Shown piece by piece: positions 8,315-17,554 of a stretch of 64,000 nt of DNA. Every line of letters starts with the position of its first letter. The first letter of the stretch is position 1. The stretch comes from Armatimonadota bacterium (GTDB lineage: Bacteria; Armatimonadota; Zipacnadia; JAUWAU01). Under the pieces are notes generated by a model. That model was not told the DNA's origin and searched no databases. It saw only the letters and a program-made list of their open reading frames with translations. The stretch covers positions 1 to 64,000 of the forward strand of contig JAUWAU010000011.1 of NCBI GenBank assembly GCA_030601885.1, in the 5' to 3' direction. The position numbers and the translations under genes are program-made.

Positions 8315-11116
8315 ATGTCCAAGAGAACCAAGATAGCAGCAGGCAGTCTTGTCGCCGCAGCGTGTCTGCTCGCGCTGTGGTTGATTTTCTGGCGCGAAAC
8401 GAGCGCAGGCCGTGGAGCCGTGGAGTGGGACGAGCTCGTGGGCAGCCGAAGCTGGCTGGACGATGTCAGCACCTGGTCGCAGAGCGTGGATCTGGACCAC
8501 GAGAGGCCGGCGCGTGGCGATCTCGGGTGCTTTACTATCGGGGATGGGCGCGTCTTCACTGTCCTCGGGCTTACCCTGCCGCTGAATACACTGGAGAACA
8601 TGATCGGCCCAACGTACCAGAAACGAACGGGCTTTCTCGGCCAAGAGACCATCGGGTTGCGGATTGACGGTCGGGATGTCCCGTGCGCTGAGCAGTCCGT
8701 GCACCGCGTGCGGAGGGCCGGCATCGTGCGAACGGCCCTCCGCGGCGACGGCTATGTCCTCGAGACACTCGACTTCGCTCCGCCGGGGCTCGGGGCGATC
8801 GTCCGCATCATCGGCGTTCGCAACCTATCGGACAGAAGCTTCCGTGCGGATGCGGTCGTCCATCTGCAGAGGCTTCCACTGGAGTCGGCGGGGCCCCCGG
8901 CGCTGTTGCGCCGCGGCCCGATCCGAGTGCTGGCGGGCGTTCTGGGTGACGGTGCTCGCACGCGAAGCGGCCAGCAGCAGGTGGCTACCGACGGCGCGCC
9001 TGAGGGCGATGTGGCCGGGGCTACTGGCGCAATAATCACCGTGCCCTTTGGTAAGATCAAGCCCAACGAGGGCCGCGCGAAGATCCATTACCTCGCGACC
9101 TCGCGAGACAAGGCCACAGAGCAGAAAACGCTGCAGAAGCTCGAAGCCGATGGCGTCGAGCTGCTGGACCGGACTCGGGAGTGGTGGCAGACGTGGCACG
9201 ATGAGACGACCACGGTGCACTGCCCAGACGCCCGGGTGTCGGACCTCATCGACGATGTAAAAGAGGTGCTGAAGACCCAGCAGGCAGCCGACGGGGGATT
9301 CGCCCCCATGCACATGTACACCTACTGCTGGGCGCGGGACAGCAATGGACCGATCCGCTACTTGCTGAGGTGCGGCAAGTTCGACGACGTGAAGCAGGCG
9401 CTGGATTACTACTACGAGGCCTCGGCACGCCGGGGCGGCATATGGCTGAACCATCCTCTCGACACTCCGCTCGCCGGCGAGACGCCCCGGGTGAATTGGC
9501 GCACAATGCCCATGGAGTCGGCCGAGGTGCCGAGTTTCCTGGTATTGCAGCACTATTGGTATTACCGGCACAGCGGCGACATCGGACCGATAAGGGCACA
9601 CTGGCAATACCTCAGGCGCAACATCGAGGGTCAGGAGGTGTCGCCGGATGGTCGCCTTCCGTTCCACGGCGACGAGACGTATCGCTTTCCCGGATACGCC
9701 ATCTGGCTCGCGAGTCACACGGAGCCGGACAACTACCTTGAGCTCGACAATCTTTTCTCCGCCGACTCCGCCTTCGAATACGTCGCGGCTGCAGAGGGCA
9801 TGCAGGAGATGGCCGCGGCCCTTGGCCGGGACGACGAAGCCCGGCAGTTCAAGGCCCTCGCGCAGCGTGTGCGCAATGCCACGGAACGCTTCTACTGGCA
9901 GTCCCAGGGGGGATTCTACGCCCCCGCGTCATCCCGGTTCTCATCCTGCCTTTATCGGTACCCGTTCGCGAATGTTAACCTGAGGCCGTTATGGGTCGGT
10001 TATTCGCCACCCGATGACGCCTCGGCCCGGCAGAACCTCTTGACTACCTTGAGCTACCTGTGGCGCGACGACGGGACGGTGGACACGACGCCCGGGTTCG
10101 GCTACACCACTGGCATGACGCCTGGGATGGTGCTATACAACCTCGCCGCCATTGACCATTCTGCGGCGGAGACCGCTTTGCGAGGCGTCATGGATTCGTT
10201 CTCTCCTGCAGGCGGCATAGCGGAGATGCTTGAGCCGGAGAACCGCCCCTCCGAGGACGTATGGGGCAAGACGCGGGCGCGTCCGTGGGAGGGAGGAATC
10301 AACGCCGAGGCGGTGCTTTACTACCTGAGCGGATTCGAGCCTGATGCGCCGCACATGCGGGCCAAGCTGTGCCCACGTCTGCCCTTTGGGTGGAAGTCAC
10401 TGGCCGTCAATGACATGCGCATCGGAGATAATCGCCTCTCAGTGACCGTAACCCGTGAGCCGACGCAGACGCGGTATCGCCTCACGAACGACGGATCGGG
10501 CCGGGTGAGCGTGGAGCTCGTCGTTTCCTTGCCGCAATGCGCCATCGACGGCATCAGCGTCGCCGGGAAGCCATGGCAGGGCGACAGGGCCCCCGTGACG
10601 CGCTACGGCCGGACGCGGCAGCCGATACCCTTGAATCTCGCCGCCGGCGGCGAGGCAGAGGTCATCGTAAAGCATGGCCAGCCCGCAGCGACCGCACCGA
10701 AGAAGATCCGGAGAAAAGCCTTCACGTATCCGGCGCCAGACATCGGCGCCGCGAATGTGGTTGTGGTAACGCTGCGGGCCGAGACGGCGGAGAAGTGGCG
10801 GGAGCAAGATGCGAACGCTTTTGTTATCGACAGCTACATCGCCTTTCCCGCCTCCTATCTGCGCCGGGCACTGCTGACGCCGGACGGCAACAGCCGGCGG
10901 GTGGAAACGTTGGTCCTGGATATCACGGACTGGCCCGGATCGTTCAAACTCGAGCGGTTCTGGACCTGGGGAGGCCCGGGGCGAAGGATCGTGCGCAGGT
11001 TCGAGGAGCTCGGCGGGAGCGTCGTCCGGGAGCGGCCGCCGCGGGGATGGCAGCCCAAACGGCTTCCGCTGCAGCCGGGGCAGCCATTTGAGGAGGAGCA
11101 AGAAGAAGACAGCTAG
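8315..11116 (+). CDS. membrane-anchored (alpha/alpha)6-barrel glycosidase-like protein
   Basis: A 933-residue protein with an N-terminal transmembrane anchor (residues 6-25). A beta-sandwich region follows (about 30-300), then a helical six-hairpin-type catalytic region (about 300-720) with CWARDSNGPIRYLL near residue 340, GGIWLNHPL, and EPDNYLELDNLF near residue 470. This layout resembles GH15/GH63/GH65-like glycoside hydrolases, but I cannot name a family. The C-terminal 150 residues (from about 785) form a separate domain containing VVVVTLRAETAEKW and end in an acidic tail. GGAG at 8302-8305 supports ATG 8315. It is probably a partner of the upstream glycosidase in envelope or extracellular glycan turnover. 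Confidence 0.7.
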   Translation: MSKRTKIAAGSLVAAACLLALWLIFWRETSAGRGAVEWDELVGSRSWLDDVSTWSQSVDLDHERPARGDLGCFTIGDGRVFTVLGLTLPLNTLENMIGPTYQKRTGFLGQETIGLRIDGRDVPCAEQSVHRVRRAGIVRTALRGDGYVLETLDFAPPGLGAIVRIIGVRNLSDRSFRADAVVHLQRLPLESAGPPALLRRGPIRVLAGVLGDGARTRSGQQQVATDGAPEGDVAGATGAIITVPFGKIKPNEGRAKIHYLATSRDKATEQKTLQKLEADGVELLDRTREWWQTWHDETTTVHCPDARVSDLIDDVKEVLKTQQAADGGFAPMHMYTYCWARDSNGPIRYLLRCGKFDDVKQALDYYYEASARRGGIWLNHPLDTPLAGETPRVNWRTMPMESAEVPSFLVLQHYWYYRHSGDIGPIRAHWQYLRRNIEGQEVSPDGRLPFHGDETYRFPGYAIWLASHTEPDNYLELDNLFSADSAFEYVAAAEGMQEMAAALGRDDEARQFKALAQRVRNATERFYWQSQGGFYAPASSRFSSCLYRYPFANVNLRPLWVGYSPPDDASARQNLLTTLSYLWRDDGTVDTTPGFGYTTGMTPGMVLYNLAAIDHSAAETALRGVMDSFSPAGGIAEMLEPENRPSEDVWGKTRARPWEGGINAEAVLYYLSGFEPDAPHMRAKLCPRLPFGWKSLAVNDMRIGDNRLSVTVTREPTQTRYRLTNDGSGRVSVELVVSLPQCAIDGISVAGKPWQGDRAPVTRYGRTRQPIPLNLAAGGEAEVIVKHGQPAATAPKKIRRKAFTYPAPDIGAANVVVVTLRAETAEKWREQDANAFVIDSYIAFPASYLRRALLTPDGNSRRVETLVLDITDWPGSFKLERFWTWGGPGRRIVRRFEELGGSVVRERPPRGWQPKRLPLQPGQPFEEEQEEDS

Positions 11117-11161
11117 CATTGGCCGCCCTGCAGCCCGCCGCCTCGATCCGCGCGGGCACGG

Positions 11162-13444
11162 TCAAGTGTCGTGTTGCCCCTCTGTTTCGGTTTGCCCTGT
11201 TACTCTGTCCTGCGTCGTGCCGACTGAGGGCGGCGCAACTTGGACCCGCCGCAGCAGCGCGATGGCACGGCGGCTCCTGGCTTGTGCCAGACGTGCAATG
11301 CGATCGGTGGGTCGGTGCTCTCCAAAGACGAGCCTGGCATACTCCTTCGTGAGCCACCATATCAGCTCCCCGGCCTGAGGTACTGCCACGGTGACGAGCC
11401 TCGCGAATTCGAAGGGCGTTTGCGAGCGCTCCCGGCGCAGCCCGCGCCGCGCGGCGCGGTAGCACATCGCCCAGTAGGCACGGACGAGGCGTCTGCTGGG
11501 CGGATGGGTCAGGAGGGCCCCGTGCGCTCCCGGCGACTTGCTTCTTCCCACGCGCCGCATCAGTTGGGCTCCGCCGGCAAGCGACGCGAGAGCTATGGCG
11601 AGAAACGAAATGAGGCGTCGCGGTGGCGGCTGCACATTCAGCAGCGGGACCCTCTGCACGATGCGCTGCCACCACGCAGAGGCATTATGGTAAATTAGCG
11701 CCATGCCGGTGAGTTGCATGTCAGCGGCCGTCTGCGTTGGGTCGAAAGCTACCCAGCCGACGCCATCGAGATGGATCTCCGGCCATGCGTGTGTGTGGCG
11801 CTCGCGAACCACGTACTCGTCCCTGTCTGCGTCGTAGTCGCCCGGGCTGTACCCCACGGCGAGCCGCGCCGGAATGCCAACGGCACGGCACATGACTGCC
11901 ATGGCCGTGGCAAAATGAAGGCAATAGCCACGCTTTGACTCGAAGAGGAAGAACTCCACAAAACCCCGGCCACGAGGCGTGGCTCCCACGTCGTCATCGT
12001 AGGTGTAGTTGTCTCCCAAACACCGCTCGATCTGCATGGCCTTGCGGTAAGCGTCGTTTTCGTCGTCCGTGAGATCATGGGCCAGTTCAATAATAGACCG
12101 AGGCATATCCGGTGGGAGCTGCAGGCAAGTGCGCTTCGCGACCCGGGACAGGGATGCGTGGCCGGGGGCATTTTCCGACGCCCTTCTGGGCATCGGAGTC
12201 AGTGACCTCACGAGGTACGTGGTCCCTCTGTCAAAGGTGGAATTGGTGACCAGCGCACCGTACTCGTCAGTGCGCACCCGTCGCCCCGGCCCACGATAGC
12301 TCACCGGCCTGTACGCGGCCACGATGGTGCCTTGGAACGTCTGCATCAGCGTTACCCGTTGTTCGAGCAGCAAACCGGGGGCGTTCGGCGCGCCGACGCC
12401 GGAGGAGGGCTCCCCGTTCCCCGATGAGGCGCCAGGCTCTATCTCCCAGGGCTCTAATTCTCCCCACTTTCCGCCCCCGCCGGACCCGCCGAGGAATCCT
12501 GCCCGTCGGCGCCAGGAGTGTCCCTGGAAGACGTCGTATGCGGACAAGCGCCAGTTGGCCTCGTGCGTGGCCCGTACCGTGAACATCACGGCGTCGCTCA
12601 ACTGCGGCGCCGGCCCCCGGACGTATATGCCTCCCGCTGCTCCGCCGTACGGCACATGGGTGCGCCGAATGATGAAGCCGGCCAGGCGCCGAGCCGCCTG
12701 GATCTTGATGGATCGGGTGATGTCTGTCGCGATGGTGATGCGCGTCAGGAGAAGACACAGCACGGCACCGCAGAGCAATGTGCCCAGGTAGATGCCGAAC
12801 CAGGCAGAGCGCGGGGCCGGACCTGCTACTGTGGACGTGCCGCCGGGCGTCAGCACGAAGTCCGCTCGCTCGGCCGCGGCCATCCGTTGATCCGCCGCCA
12901 GGAGGTATACACCGCCCAGCAGCAGTGCGCAGAGGAAGATGAGCATTCGCAGGTCGGGCTGCACAATCACAGTCAGCACCAGCGCTGAGATGCTGGGCAC
13001 AACGCAGAGCGTTAGATCGCGGTATGTGCGAATGGCGAATGCTCTGAAGACCATGATCCACACGAATGCGCGGATGAGGAACTCGAGCGCACTGGTGTCG
13101 CTGAGACGCAGAAGCGCTTGATCGACGCCCATGGCTGAGACCCGAATGCCCAGCCTGCCGCCGACCAGCGGGATCCCCGAGGCGAAGCAGAGCAGGACTA
13201 TCGGGAAGTTGACAGCCGCTCGGGGCACCGTGAGCCTCCGTAGTATGAAGCTCGCCGGGAAGGCCAGCAGCCAGATGGCCGCGGCCAGCACGACGAAGTG
13301 TCGGTCGGCCGAGATTGTGTCCAGCGCCAAGATCGCGGCCAACATCACCAGCCATGCAGCAAGGTATCCGGCCAGCCACTGCGCCGTGCTGACGTCCTTC
13401 GGGGCTCTGATCGTCTGTCGCTTCGGAGTGTCCCTCATGCCCAC
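11162..13444 (-). CDS. DUF3488/transglutaminase-like membrane protein (TgpA type)
   Basis: A 760-residue inner-membrane protein. Several N-terminal transmembrane helices cover about residues 25-215. A periplasmic region follows, with a transglutaminase core: catalytic Cys in KRGYCLHFATAM (about residue 508), His in ERHTHAWPEIHL, and Asp in FDPTQT. One further helix (LISFLAIALASLAG) and a cytosolic tail complete the layout. Genes of this type regularly follow MoxR and DUF58 genes, as here. The substrate is unknown. The start is GTG 13444 or ATG 13438; neither has a strong ribosome binding site. The DUF58 stop lies 32 bp upstream, so the three genes form an operon. Confidence 0.87.
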   Translation of the reverse strand: MGMRDTPKRQTIRAPKDVSTAQWLAGYLAAWLVMLAAILALDTISADRHFVVLAAAIWLLAFPASFILRRLTVPRAAVNFPIVLLCFASGIPLVGGRLGIRVSAMGVDQALLRLSDTSALEFLIRAFVWIMVFRAFAIRTYRDLTLCVVPSISALVLTVIVQPDLRMLIFLCALLLGGVYLLAADQRMAAAERADFVLTPGGTSTVAGPAPRSAWFGIYLGTLLCGAVLCLLLTRITIATDITRSIKIQAARRLAGFIIRRTHVPYGGAAGGIYVRGPAPQLSDAVMFTVRATHEANWRLSAYDVFQGHSWRRRAGFLGGSGGGGKWGELEPWEIEPGASSGNGEPSSGVGAPNAPGLLLEQRVTLMQTFQGTIVAAYRPVSYRGPGRRVRTDEYGALVTNSTFDRGTTYLVRSLTPMPRRASENAPGHASLSRVAKRTCLQLPPDMPRSIIELAHDLTDDENDAYRKAMQIERCLGDNYTYDDDVGATPRGRGFVEFFLFESKRGYCLHFATAMAVMCRAVGIPARLAVGYSPGDYDADRDEYVVRERHTHAWPEIHLDGVGWVAFDPTQTAADMQLTGMALIYHNASAWWQRIVQRVPLLNVQPPPRRLISFLAIALASLAGGAQLMRRVGRSKSPGAHGALLTHPPSRRLVRAYWAMCYRAARRGLRRERSQTPFEFARLVTVAVPQAGELIWWLTKEYARLVFGEHRPTDRIARLAQARSRRAIALLRRVQVAPPSVGTTQDRVTGQTETEGQHDT

Positions 13445-13476
13445 TCGGTTTGCCTGCTATCGCGCTTCTTCCAGGC

Positions 13477-15057
13477 TCAATTCGGCTTCTGCATGCCGTG
13501 GCCGGCCATCTGCGCCACCGTGCCCCGGACTGGCGACCGCCGCCGCTGCGGCCCCGAGCCCTGCCACCGCAGTATGCTCGCCAGCGCAAGCGGCAGGTCC
13601 GCACCGGACTCGACGATGGCGACACGCACCCCGAGCGCCCGGAGCCGTTGGGCGAGGTCGCCGTACGCTTCCGGCGCGTATCGCGGCCCGCGAGAGGCGG
13701 GCGGCACTGCTGCTTCGAAGATTTCGCCCGTCGGCCCACTCGTTGTAGCCGGAGCAGCTTGCTCCGGCGGCCCCCAGCCCCTCGCCGGGCCCATCTTCAT
13801 CGTTTCCGGGTGTCCCAACGGGCGATGGCGAACTGCTTGGGATTGCGATCCGTGCGGCTCGGGCGACCTGGCAGTGGCGAAGAGCCGCCTGAGAAGCGAG
13901 TGCAGCCTCAAGGACCCGTCCTGCTGATCGCTCGACTTGCTTGGCGGCGCGTCAAAGGTATGAGCGGCCAGGAGCACGACGGCAACGCCGACGTTCTTAT
14001 CCAGCAATGGCAGCAGATACTGGGTGAGCGCACCGTCGGGCACGGCGGTGATCAGGACTGCCTCCGAGCCGGCCGGGATGTTTGCCTGCTCAGCGGCGAC
14101 AAGCGCCGGGAGGGGCATCTGACCCGTGGCGTCCACTTCCGCCAGGATCTCCAGAATCCGGTGCAGATGGGCATCGCCGCGTTCCAGGGGCGTTGAGATG
14201 GGCGATTTGGCATGGCCGCACAGACGAACGAATCCGCCGCGAAGCATGGAATCGCGCGCCACGCTGCTGGCGATCCGCGCGGCACAGTCCACCGTCGAGT
14301 TCGGGCCTACTCCATATTTGCCCGTCTGTGACAGATCGAGGACGATAGTCAACGACGCCGCAGCGCCGCTTTCGAACTCCTTGATCGTCAGACGCCCCAG
14401 GTGCGCCGTCGTCTTCCAGTGTACCCAGCGGAGGTCGTCCCCCTCGACGTACTCGCGAATGCCATAGAACTCGTGTCCCTGGCCGCGGGCCGGTGCCCGG
14501 CGTGCGTCCTGGACGTTGAGCGGGGATCCGCCACGCAGCAATCCGGCCGGCATGTCGAACGTGCGCGGATAGGCCACAACGGTGTCCAGGATATCGAACC
14601 GATGCTGCACCTCGAACAGGCCCAATGGGTCGCCGCCATGGAGTATGACCGGACCCACGCAATATCGCCCACGTTCCGCACAAAGGTACTCACCATTCCC
14701 GACGGCATCCCCGTTGGCTGGCACCTCGGGCACCAGAAGTTCGTACTCCCGACGGGCCGTACCGGAGGTCAGGTTGCGCATTGCATCGGTGACGGCGACC
14801 TCGCGTCGGGGCTGGCCGCCGCCATTCGTGACTGTTACGCGCACCGGAAGCGTGCCTGCCTCGACGAGTCGATCCAGAAGCACCGTCCGTCGGCAGTGGA
14901 GGCCATGCAGAGAGCGACGTGCCAGCAGGTAGCATATCCCCAACAGCGCTACGCCGGCGCTGCAGGCAGCGTAGAGCACGAACGACTCGTTGACCAGCGC
15001 AATGACGTAGAAGCTCACGACGCCGAACAACAGGATCTTTGCTTTCTGTGTCCACAT
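13477..15057 (-). CDS. DUF58 domain protein with an in-frame repeat insertion
   Basis: A membrane-associated DUF58 protein of 526 residues, middle gene of the MoxR/DUF58/transglutaminase operon. Two N-terminal helices (about residues 4-45) precede a beta-sandwich. The DUF58 signature GHEFYGIREYVEGDDLRWVH and WKTTA follow at mid-length. The C-terminal vWA-like part is broken by about 41 residues translated from repeat unit 2 (13717-13840). The conserved end resumes at LRALGVRVAIVESGADLP. ATG 15057 is preferred to the upstream ATG at 15090, because the extra residues would come from repeat unit 3 and GGGG lies at a suitable distance. Members of this operon type are linked to stress or cell-wall functions; the specific role here is unknown. 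Confidence 0.88.
   Translation of the reverse strand: MWTQKAKILLFGVVSFYVIALVNESFVLYAACSAGVALLGICYLLARRSLHGLHCRRTVLLDRLVEAGTLPVRVTVTNGGGQPRREVAVTDAMRNLTSGTARREYELLVPEVPANGDAVGNGEYLCAERGRYCVGPVILHGGDPLGLFEVQHRFDILDTVVAYPRTFDMPAGLLRGGSPLNVQDARRAPARGQGHEFYGIREYVEGDDLRWVHWKTTAHLGRLTIKEFESGAAASLTIVLDLSQTGKYGVGPNSTVDCAARIASSVARDSMLRGGFVRLCGHAKSPISTPLERGDAHLHRILEILAEVDATGQMPLPALVAAEQANIPAGSEAVLITAVPDGALTQYLLPLLDKNVGVAVVLLAAHTFDAPPSKSSDQQDGSLRLHSLLRRLFATARSPEPHGSQSQAVRHRPLGHPETMKMGPARGWGPPEQAAPATTSGPTGEIFEAAVPPASRGPRYAPEAYGDLAQRLRALGVRVAIVESGADLPLALASILRWQGSGPQRRRSPVRGTVAQMAGHGMQKPN
13717..13840 (+). repeat. composite structured repeat, unit 2, inside the DUF58 gene
   Basis: GAAGATTTCG (13717-13726), TGTAG (13744-13748), then a perfect hairpin with arms CCGGAGCA and TGCTCCGG around a GCT loop (13749-13767). 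Module B, CCATCTTCATCGTTTCCGGG, begins at 13791 and runs to GAACTGCTTGG at 13840. It is translated on the opposite strand as part of DUF58 without breaking the frame. Module B is nearly identical to the unit-1 copy at 6204-6250. Confidence 0.8.
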
Positions 15058-15063
15058 GTGTGC

Positions 15064-15190
15064 TGCCCCGAAGATTTGGCCGAAGGTCAAATTGTGGGGC
15101 GGGGATGCCCTTCCCCGCCGGCCTTTGCCTCAGTCCCCCGCCACCCCGCCGCGGGCGGGCCGCGGTGGCGGGGATAGGCATCCCCGCTCT
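15064..15190 (+). repeat. composite structured repeat, unit 3 (module A with two GC hairpins)
   Basis: CTGCCCCGAAGATTTGG (15063-15079) repeats the sequence at 6069-6085. After about 23 nt the TGTAG position reads TTGTGGGG, followed by a hairpin with arms GGCGGGGA (15098-15105) and TCCCCGCC (15112-15119). A second hairpin has arms GCGGGGAT (15168-15175) and ATCCCCGC (15180-15187) and is identical to the palindrome at 143-162. No module B is seen. The unit fills the moxR-DUF58 gap. Confidence 0.65.
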
Positions 15191-15215
15191 ACACGAGGCC
15201 AGCGATCGCCGGTTG

Positions 15216-16172
15216 TTACCCGGTCGGAGACGGCTCAGGGATCGGTGTTTCGCGCACGATATCTACGACCAGCTCCCTCGCGTCTATCGCCCCGATGCGT
15301 GCCTGTGGATCGAGGATGAGCCGGTGCGCCAACACGTACGGCGCCAGGACTTTGACGTCGTCCGGCGCAACGTAGTCCCGTCCCTGCAGCAGCGCCAATG
15401 CCTGTGCACTTTTCATAAGGGCAAGGGAGCCTCGGGGGCTGGCTCCGAGGTGGATGTGCTGTCTGTCTCGCGTCCGGCGCACGATGTCTAACATATAGTC
15501 GTAAATGGCCTCTGAGACTGTGATGTGCTTCGCGGCCTCCTGCATCAGTGTGACGTCGGCAGCGTCTGCCACCGACCCTATCGACTCAATAGGGTGCGCG
15601 AAACTCTGGGCCTTCACGATCTGCTTTTCGTCCTCGCGCTCCGGGTAGCCGATGTTAAGGCGCATGAGAAACCGGTCGAGCTGCGACTCGGGCAGCGGAT
15701 AGATGCCCTCGTACTCTATGGGATTCTCGGTGGCAATGACCAGGAATGGCGACGGCAGCTCGTGCGTGATACCGTCCACCGTCACCTGACCCTCCTCCAT
15801 GCACTCCAGCAGGCTTGACTGCGTGCGCGGTGAGGCGCGATTGATCTCATCGGCCAGCACGATGTTGGCGAATATCGGCCCGGGTCGGAAACTGAACTCG
15901 CCCGTTTTCTGGCTGTAAATGGACACGCCGGTCACGTCCGAGGGCAGAAGGTCCGGCGTGAACTGAATGCGCTTGAAGGAGCAGCCGATCGACTTGTTGA
16001 GGGCCTTGCCCATCATGGTCTTGCCGACCCCCGGAACGTCCTCGAATAGAACGTGGCCACCCACTATCAGCGCAACGAGTGCGCGCTCGATGACGTCCGG
16101 CTTCCCGACGATCACCCTCTCGACGTTGCGGGCGATACGCTGTCCCATGGCGGCAGCATGCTCGAACTCCAT
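15216..16172 (-). CDS. MoxR-family AAA+ ATPase
   Basis: A 318-residue AAA+ ATPase of the MoxR class, thought to act as a chaperone for assembly or activation of partner proteins carrying vWA/DUF58 domains. Walker A is GVGKT (residues 48-52) in the family form LFEDVPGVGKT. Walker B is LADEIN (106-111). Sensor 1 is ATENPIEYEG, and RFLMRLNIGYP follows. It is the first gene of the leftward operon with DUF58 and the transglutaminase protein. Length and motif order are normal. Confidence 0.92.
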   Translation of the reverse strand: MEFEHAAAMGQRIARNVERVIVGKPDVIERALVALIVGGHVLFEDVPGVGKTMMGKALNKSIGCSFKRIQFTPDLLPSDVTGVSIYSQKTGEFSFRPGPIFANIVLADEINRASPRTQSSLLECMEEGQVTVDGITHELPSPFLVIATENPIEYEGIYPLPESQLDRFLMRLNIGYPEREDEKQIVKAQSFAHPIESIGSVADAADVTLMQEAAKHITVSEAIYDYMLDIVRRTRDRQHIHLGASPRGSLALMKSAQALALLQGRDYVAPDDVKVLAPYVLAHRLILDPQARIGAIDARELVVDIVRETPIPEPSPTG

Positions 16173-16201
16173 GCCGGTCCCTCGCTTTGGATGCAGGGCA
16201 A

Positions 16202-16289
16202 AGGGTCAAGGGAAAAGGGACGAAACAATGACCCTCCCGCACCCGGGCGTCGTTGCCGTCCTTACCCTTGTGCCTTTTCCGTTGTCCCT
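16202..16289. repeat. imperfect 20-bp inverted repeat upstream of moxR
   Basis: The 20 bases at 16202-16221 (AGGGTC...GGGAC) match the reverse complement of 16270-16289 at 16 of 20 positions. The rest of 16290-16382 shows nothing recognisable. This is the divergent moxR/phoH region. Confidence 0.35.
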
Positions 16290-16382
16290 GCCACAATCGC
16301 ACTATACCCGCGCCCACACGGGATTATGCGGCGTTGCCGAGCTTTCGCCGTCGTCCGCGCCCGCACCTCGGGGCCGGGCTGC

Positions 16383-16411
16383 TTGACACCCATACAGGGC
16401 GGTGCTATGCT
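16383..16411 (+). promoter_or_regulatory. sigma-70-like promoter of phoH
   Basis: TTGACA (16383-16388), a 17-bp spacer, then TATGCT (16406-16411). Predicted transcription starts near 16418, about 120 nt before the phoH ATG. Confidence 0.6.
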
Positions 16412-16447
16412 TCCCGTACACAACGCGTATGGTCATCGGATGTACAT

Positions 16448-16497
16448 CGGGACGCCGGCTCAGGTAACACCCGCCGGATGGGAGCGTCCCGTTTTTT
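16448..16497 (+). terminator. intrinsic terminator/attenuator in the phoH leader
   Basis: CGGGACG (16448-16454) pairs with CGTCCCG (16485-16491), and an inner stem CCGGC/GCCGG is nested inside. TTTTTT follows at 16492-16497. No gene on this strand ends nearby, so the terminator lies between the phoH promoter and phoH, which suggests attenuation. Upstream, GTACA (16416-16420) and TGTAC (16441-16445) can form another stem. It was not matched to a known riboswitch. Confidence 0.65.
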
Positions 16498-16539
16498 GGC
16501 ATTCTTGAGCGACCACACGGCGAGGAAAAAGAGGAGCGA

Positions 16540-17520
16540 ATGCCGGGCTTGGCATCGGGATCGCCCATACAAGTGCAGTGCGACGAGCACGTGCTGCCGG
16601 TCATTCTCGGGGAGGCGGATGCTAACGTACGCCTGCTTGAGGACATGTTCTCGGCCACAGTGACCGTTGCGGACGCATCGCTGGCCGTGCGGGGGCGTGA
16701 TGCGGGAAAGGTGGCTCGTCTGCTGAAGGCACTGGCCGCTGCCGCGCGCGAGGGCCATCCGGTGAGCGAGGCCGACGTGAGGCATGCGGCGCGGGCCATC
16801 AGACGAGATGCTGCCCGGGATCTCGCAGTGCTCTTTTCGCAGTCGATCGTCACCACGAAGGCCGGCAAACGCCTGCGGCCGCGCACGGCGGGGCAGGCGC
16901 GGTACGTGGCGGCTATGGCGGAACACAGCCTCGTCTTCTGCATCGGGCCGGCGGGGACGGGTAAGACATACCTGGGCATGGCGATGGCCGTGGCAGCGCT
17001 CCAGGCGAAGCGCGTTGGCCGGATCGTGCTGACGAAGCCGGTGGTGGAGGCCGGCGAGAGCCTGGGGTATCTGCCGGGAGATCTGGCCGAGAAGGTTGAT
17101 CCCTATATGCGGCCCCTCTACGATGCTCTGGACGAGATGATTGGCCCGGACACGACCCAGCGGCACATGGAGCGGCGTATCCTGGAGGTGCTGCCGCTTG
17201 CCTACATGCGAGGTCGCACCCTGAACGATGCCTTCATTCTGCTGGACGAGGCGCAGAACACCACGCCGCAGCAAATCAAGATGTTTCTGACGCGCATGGG
17301 CTTCGGGGCGCAAATGGTGGTGACCGGGGATATCACGCAGATCGACCTGCCCGAATCGCAGCCGTCGGGCCTGGTCTTGGCCGAGCGATTGCTCCGTGGG
17401 ATTAAGGGTGTGGCTTTCGTAGAGCTGTCCAAGGAGGATGTCGTGCGGCATCCGCTCGTGCACGACATCATCGAGGCGTATGAGAGAGGCGAACGGCGGC
17501 AGTCGGCCCCCCGGTCGTGA
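16540..17520 (+). CDS. phoH: PhoH-family ATPase
   Basis: A 326-residue cytoplasmic protein. A short N-terminal KH-like region precedes a P-loop domain with GPAGTGKT (residues 136-143), LTKPVVEAGESLGYLPGD, and Walker B AFILLDEAQNTT. VVTGDITQIDLP follows as the helicase-like sensor. PhoH proteins are ATPases linked to RNA metabolism. Their genes commonly sit with ybeY, as here (17.5-20.2 kb). GAGGAG at 16531-16536 fixes the start. It is the first gene of a long rightward cluster. Confidence 0.93.
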   Translation: MPGLASGSPIQVQCDEHVLPVILGEADANVRLLEDMFSATVTVADASLAVRGRDAGKVARLLKALAAAAREGHPVSEADVRHAARAIRRDAARDLAVLFSQSIVTTKAGKRLRPRTAGQARYVAAMAEHSLVFCIGPAGTGKTYLGMAMAVAALQAKRVGRIVLTKPVVEAGESLGYLPGDLAEKVDPYMRPLYDALDEMIGPDTTQRHMERRILEVLPLAYMRGRTLNDAFILLDEAQNTTPQQIKMFLTRMGFGAQMVVTGDITQIDLPESQPSGLVLAERLLRGIKGVAFVELSKEDVVRHPLVHDIIEAYERGERRQSAPRS

Positions 17521-17554
17521 GGAGCGGCGCCTTTGCCTCGCGGTGGCGTGACGG

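Noticed and set aside
16412-16500. Known riboswitch (TPP, c-di-GMP, cobalamin) in the phoH leader
   Set aside because: Short resemblances such as CUCAGGUAACACCC do not extend to the full consensus of any class I know.
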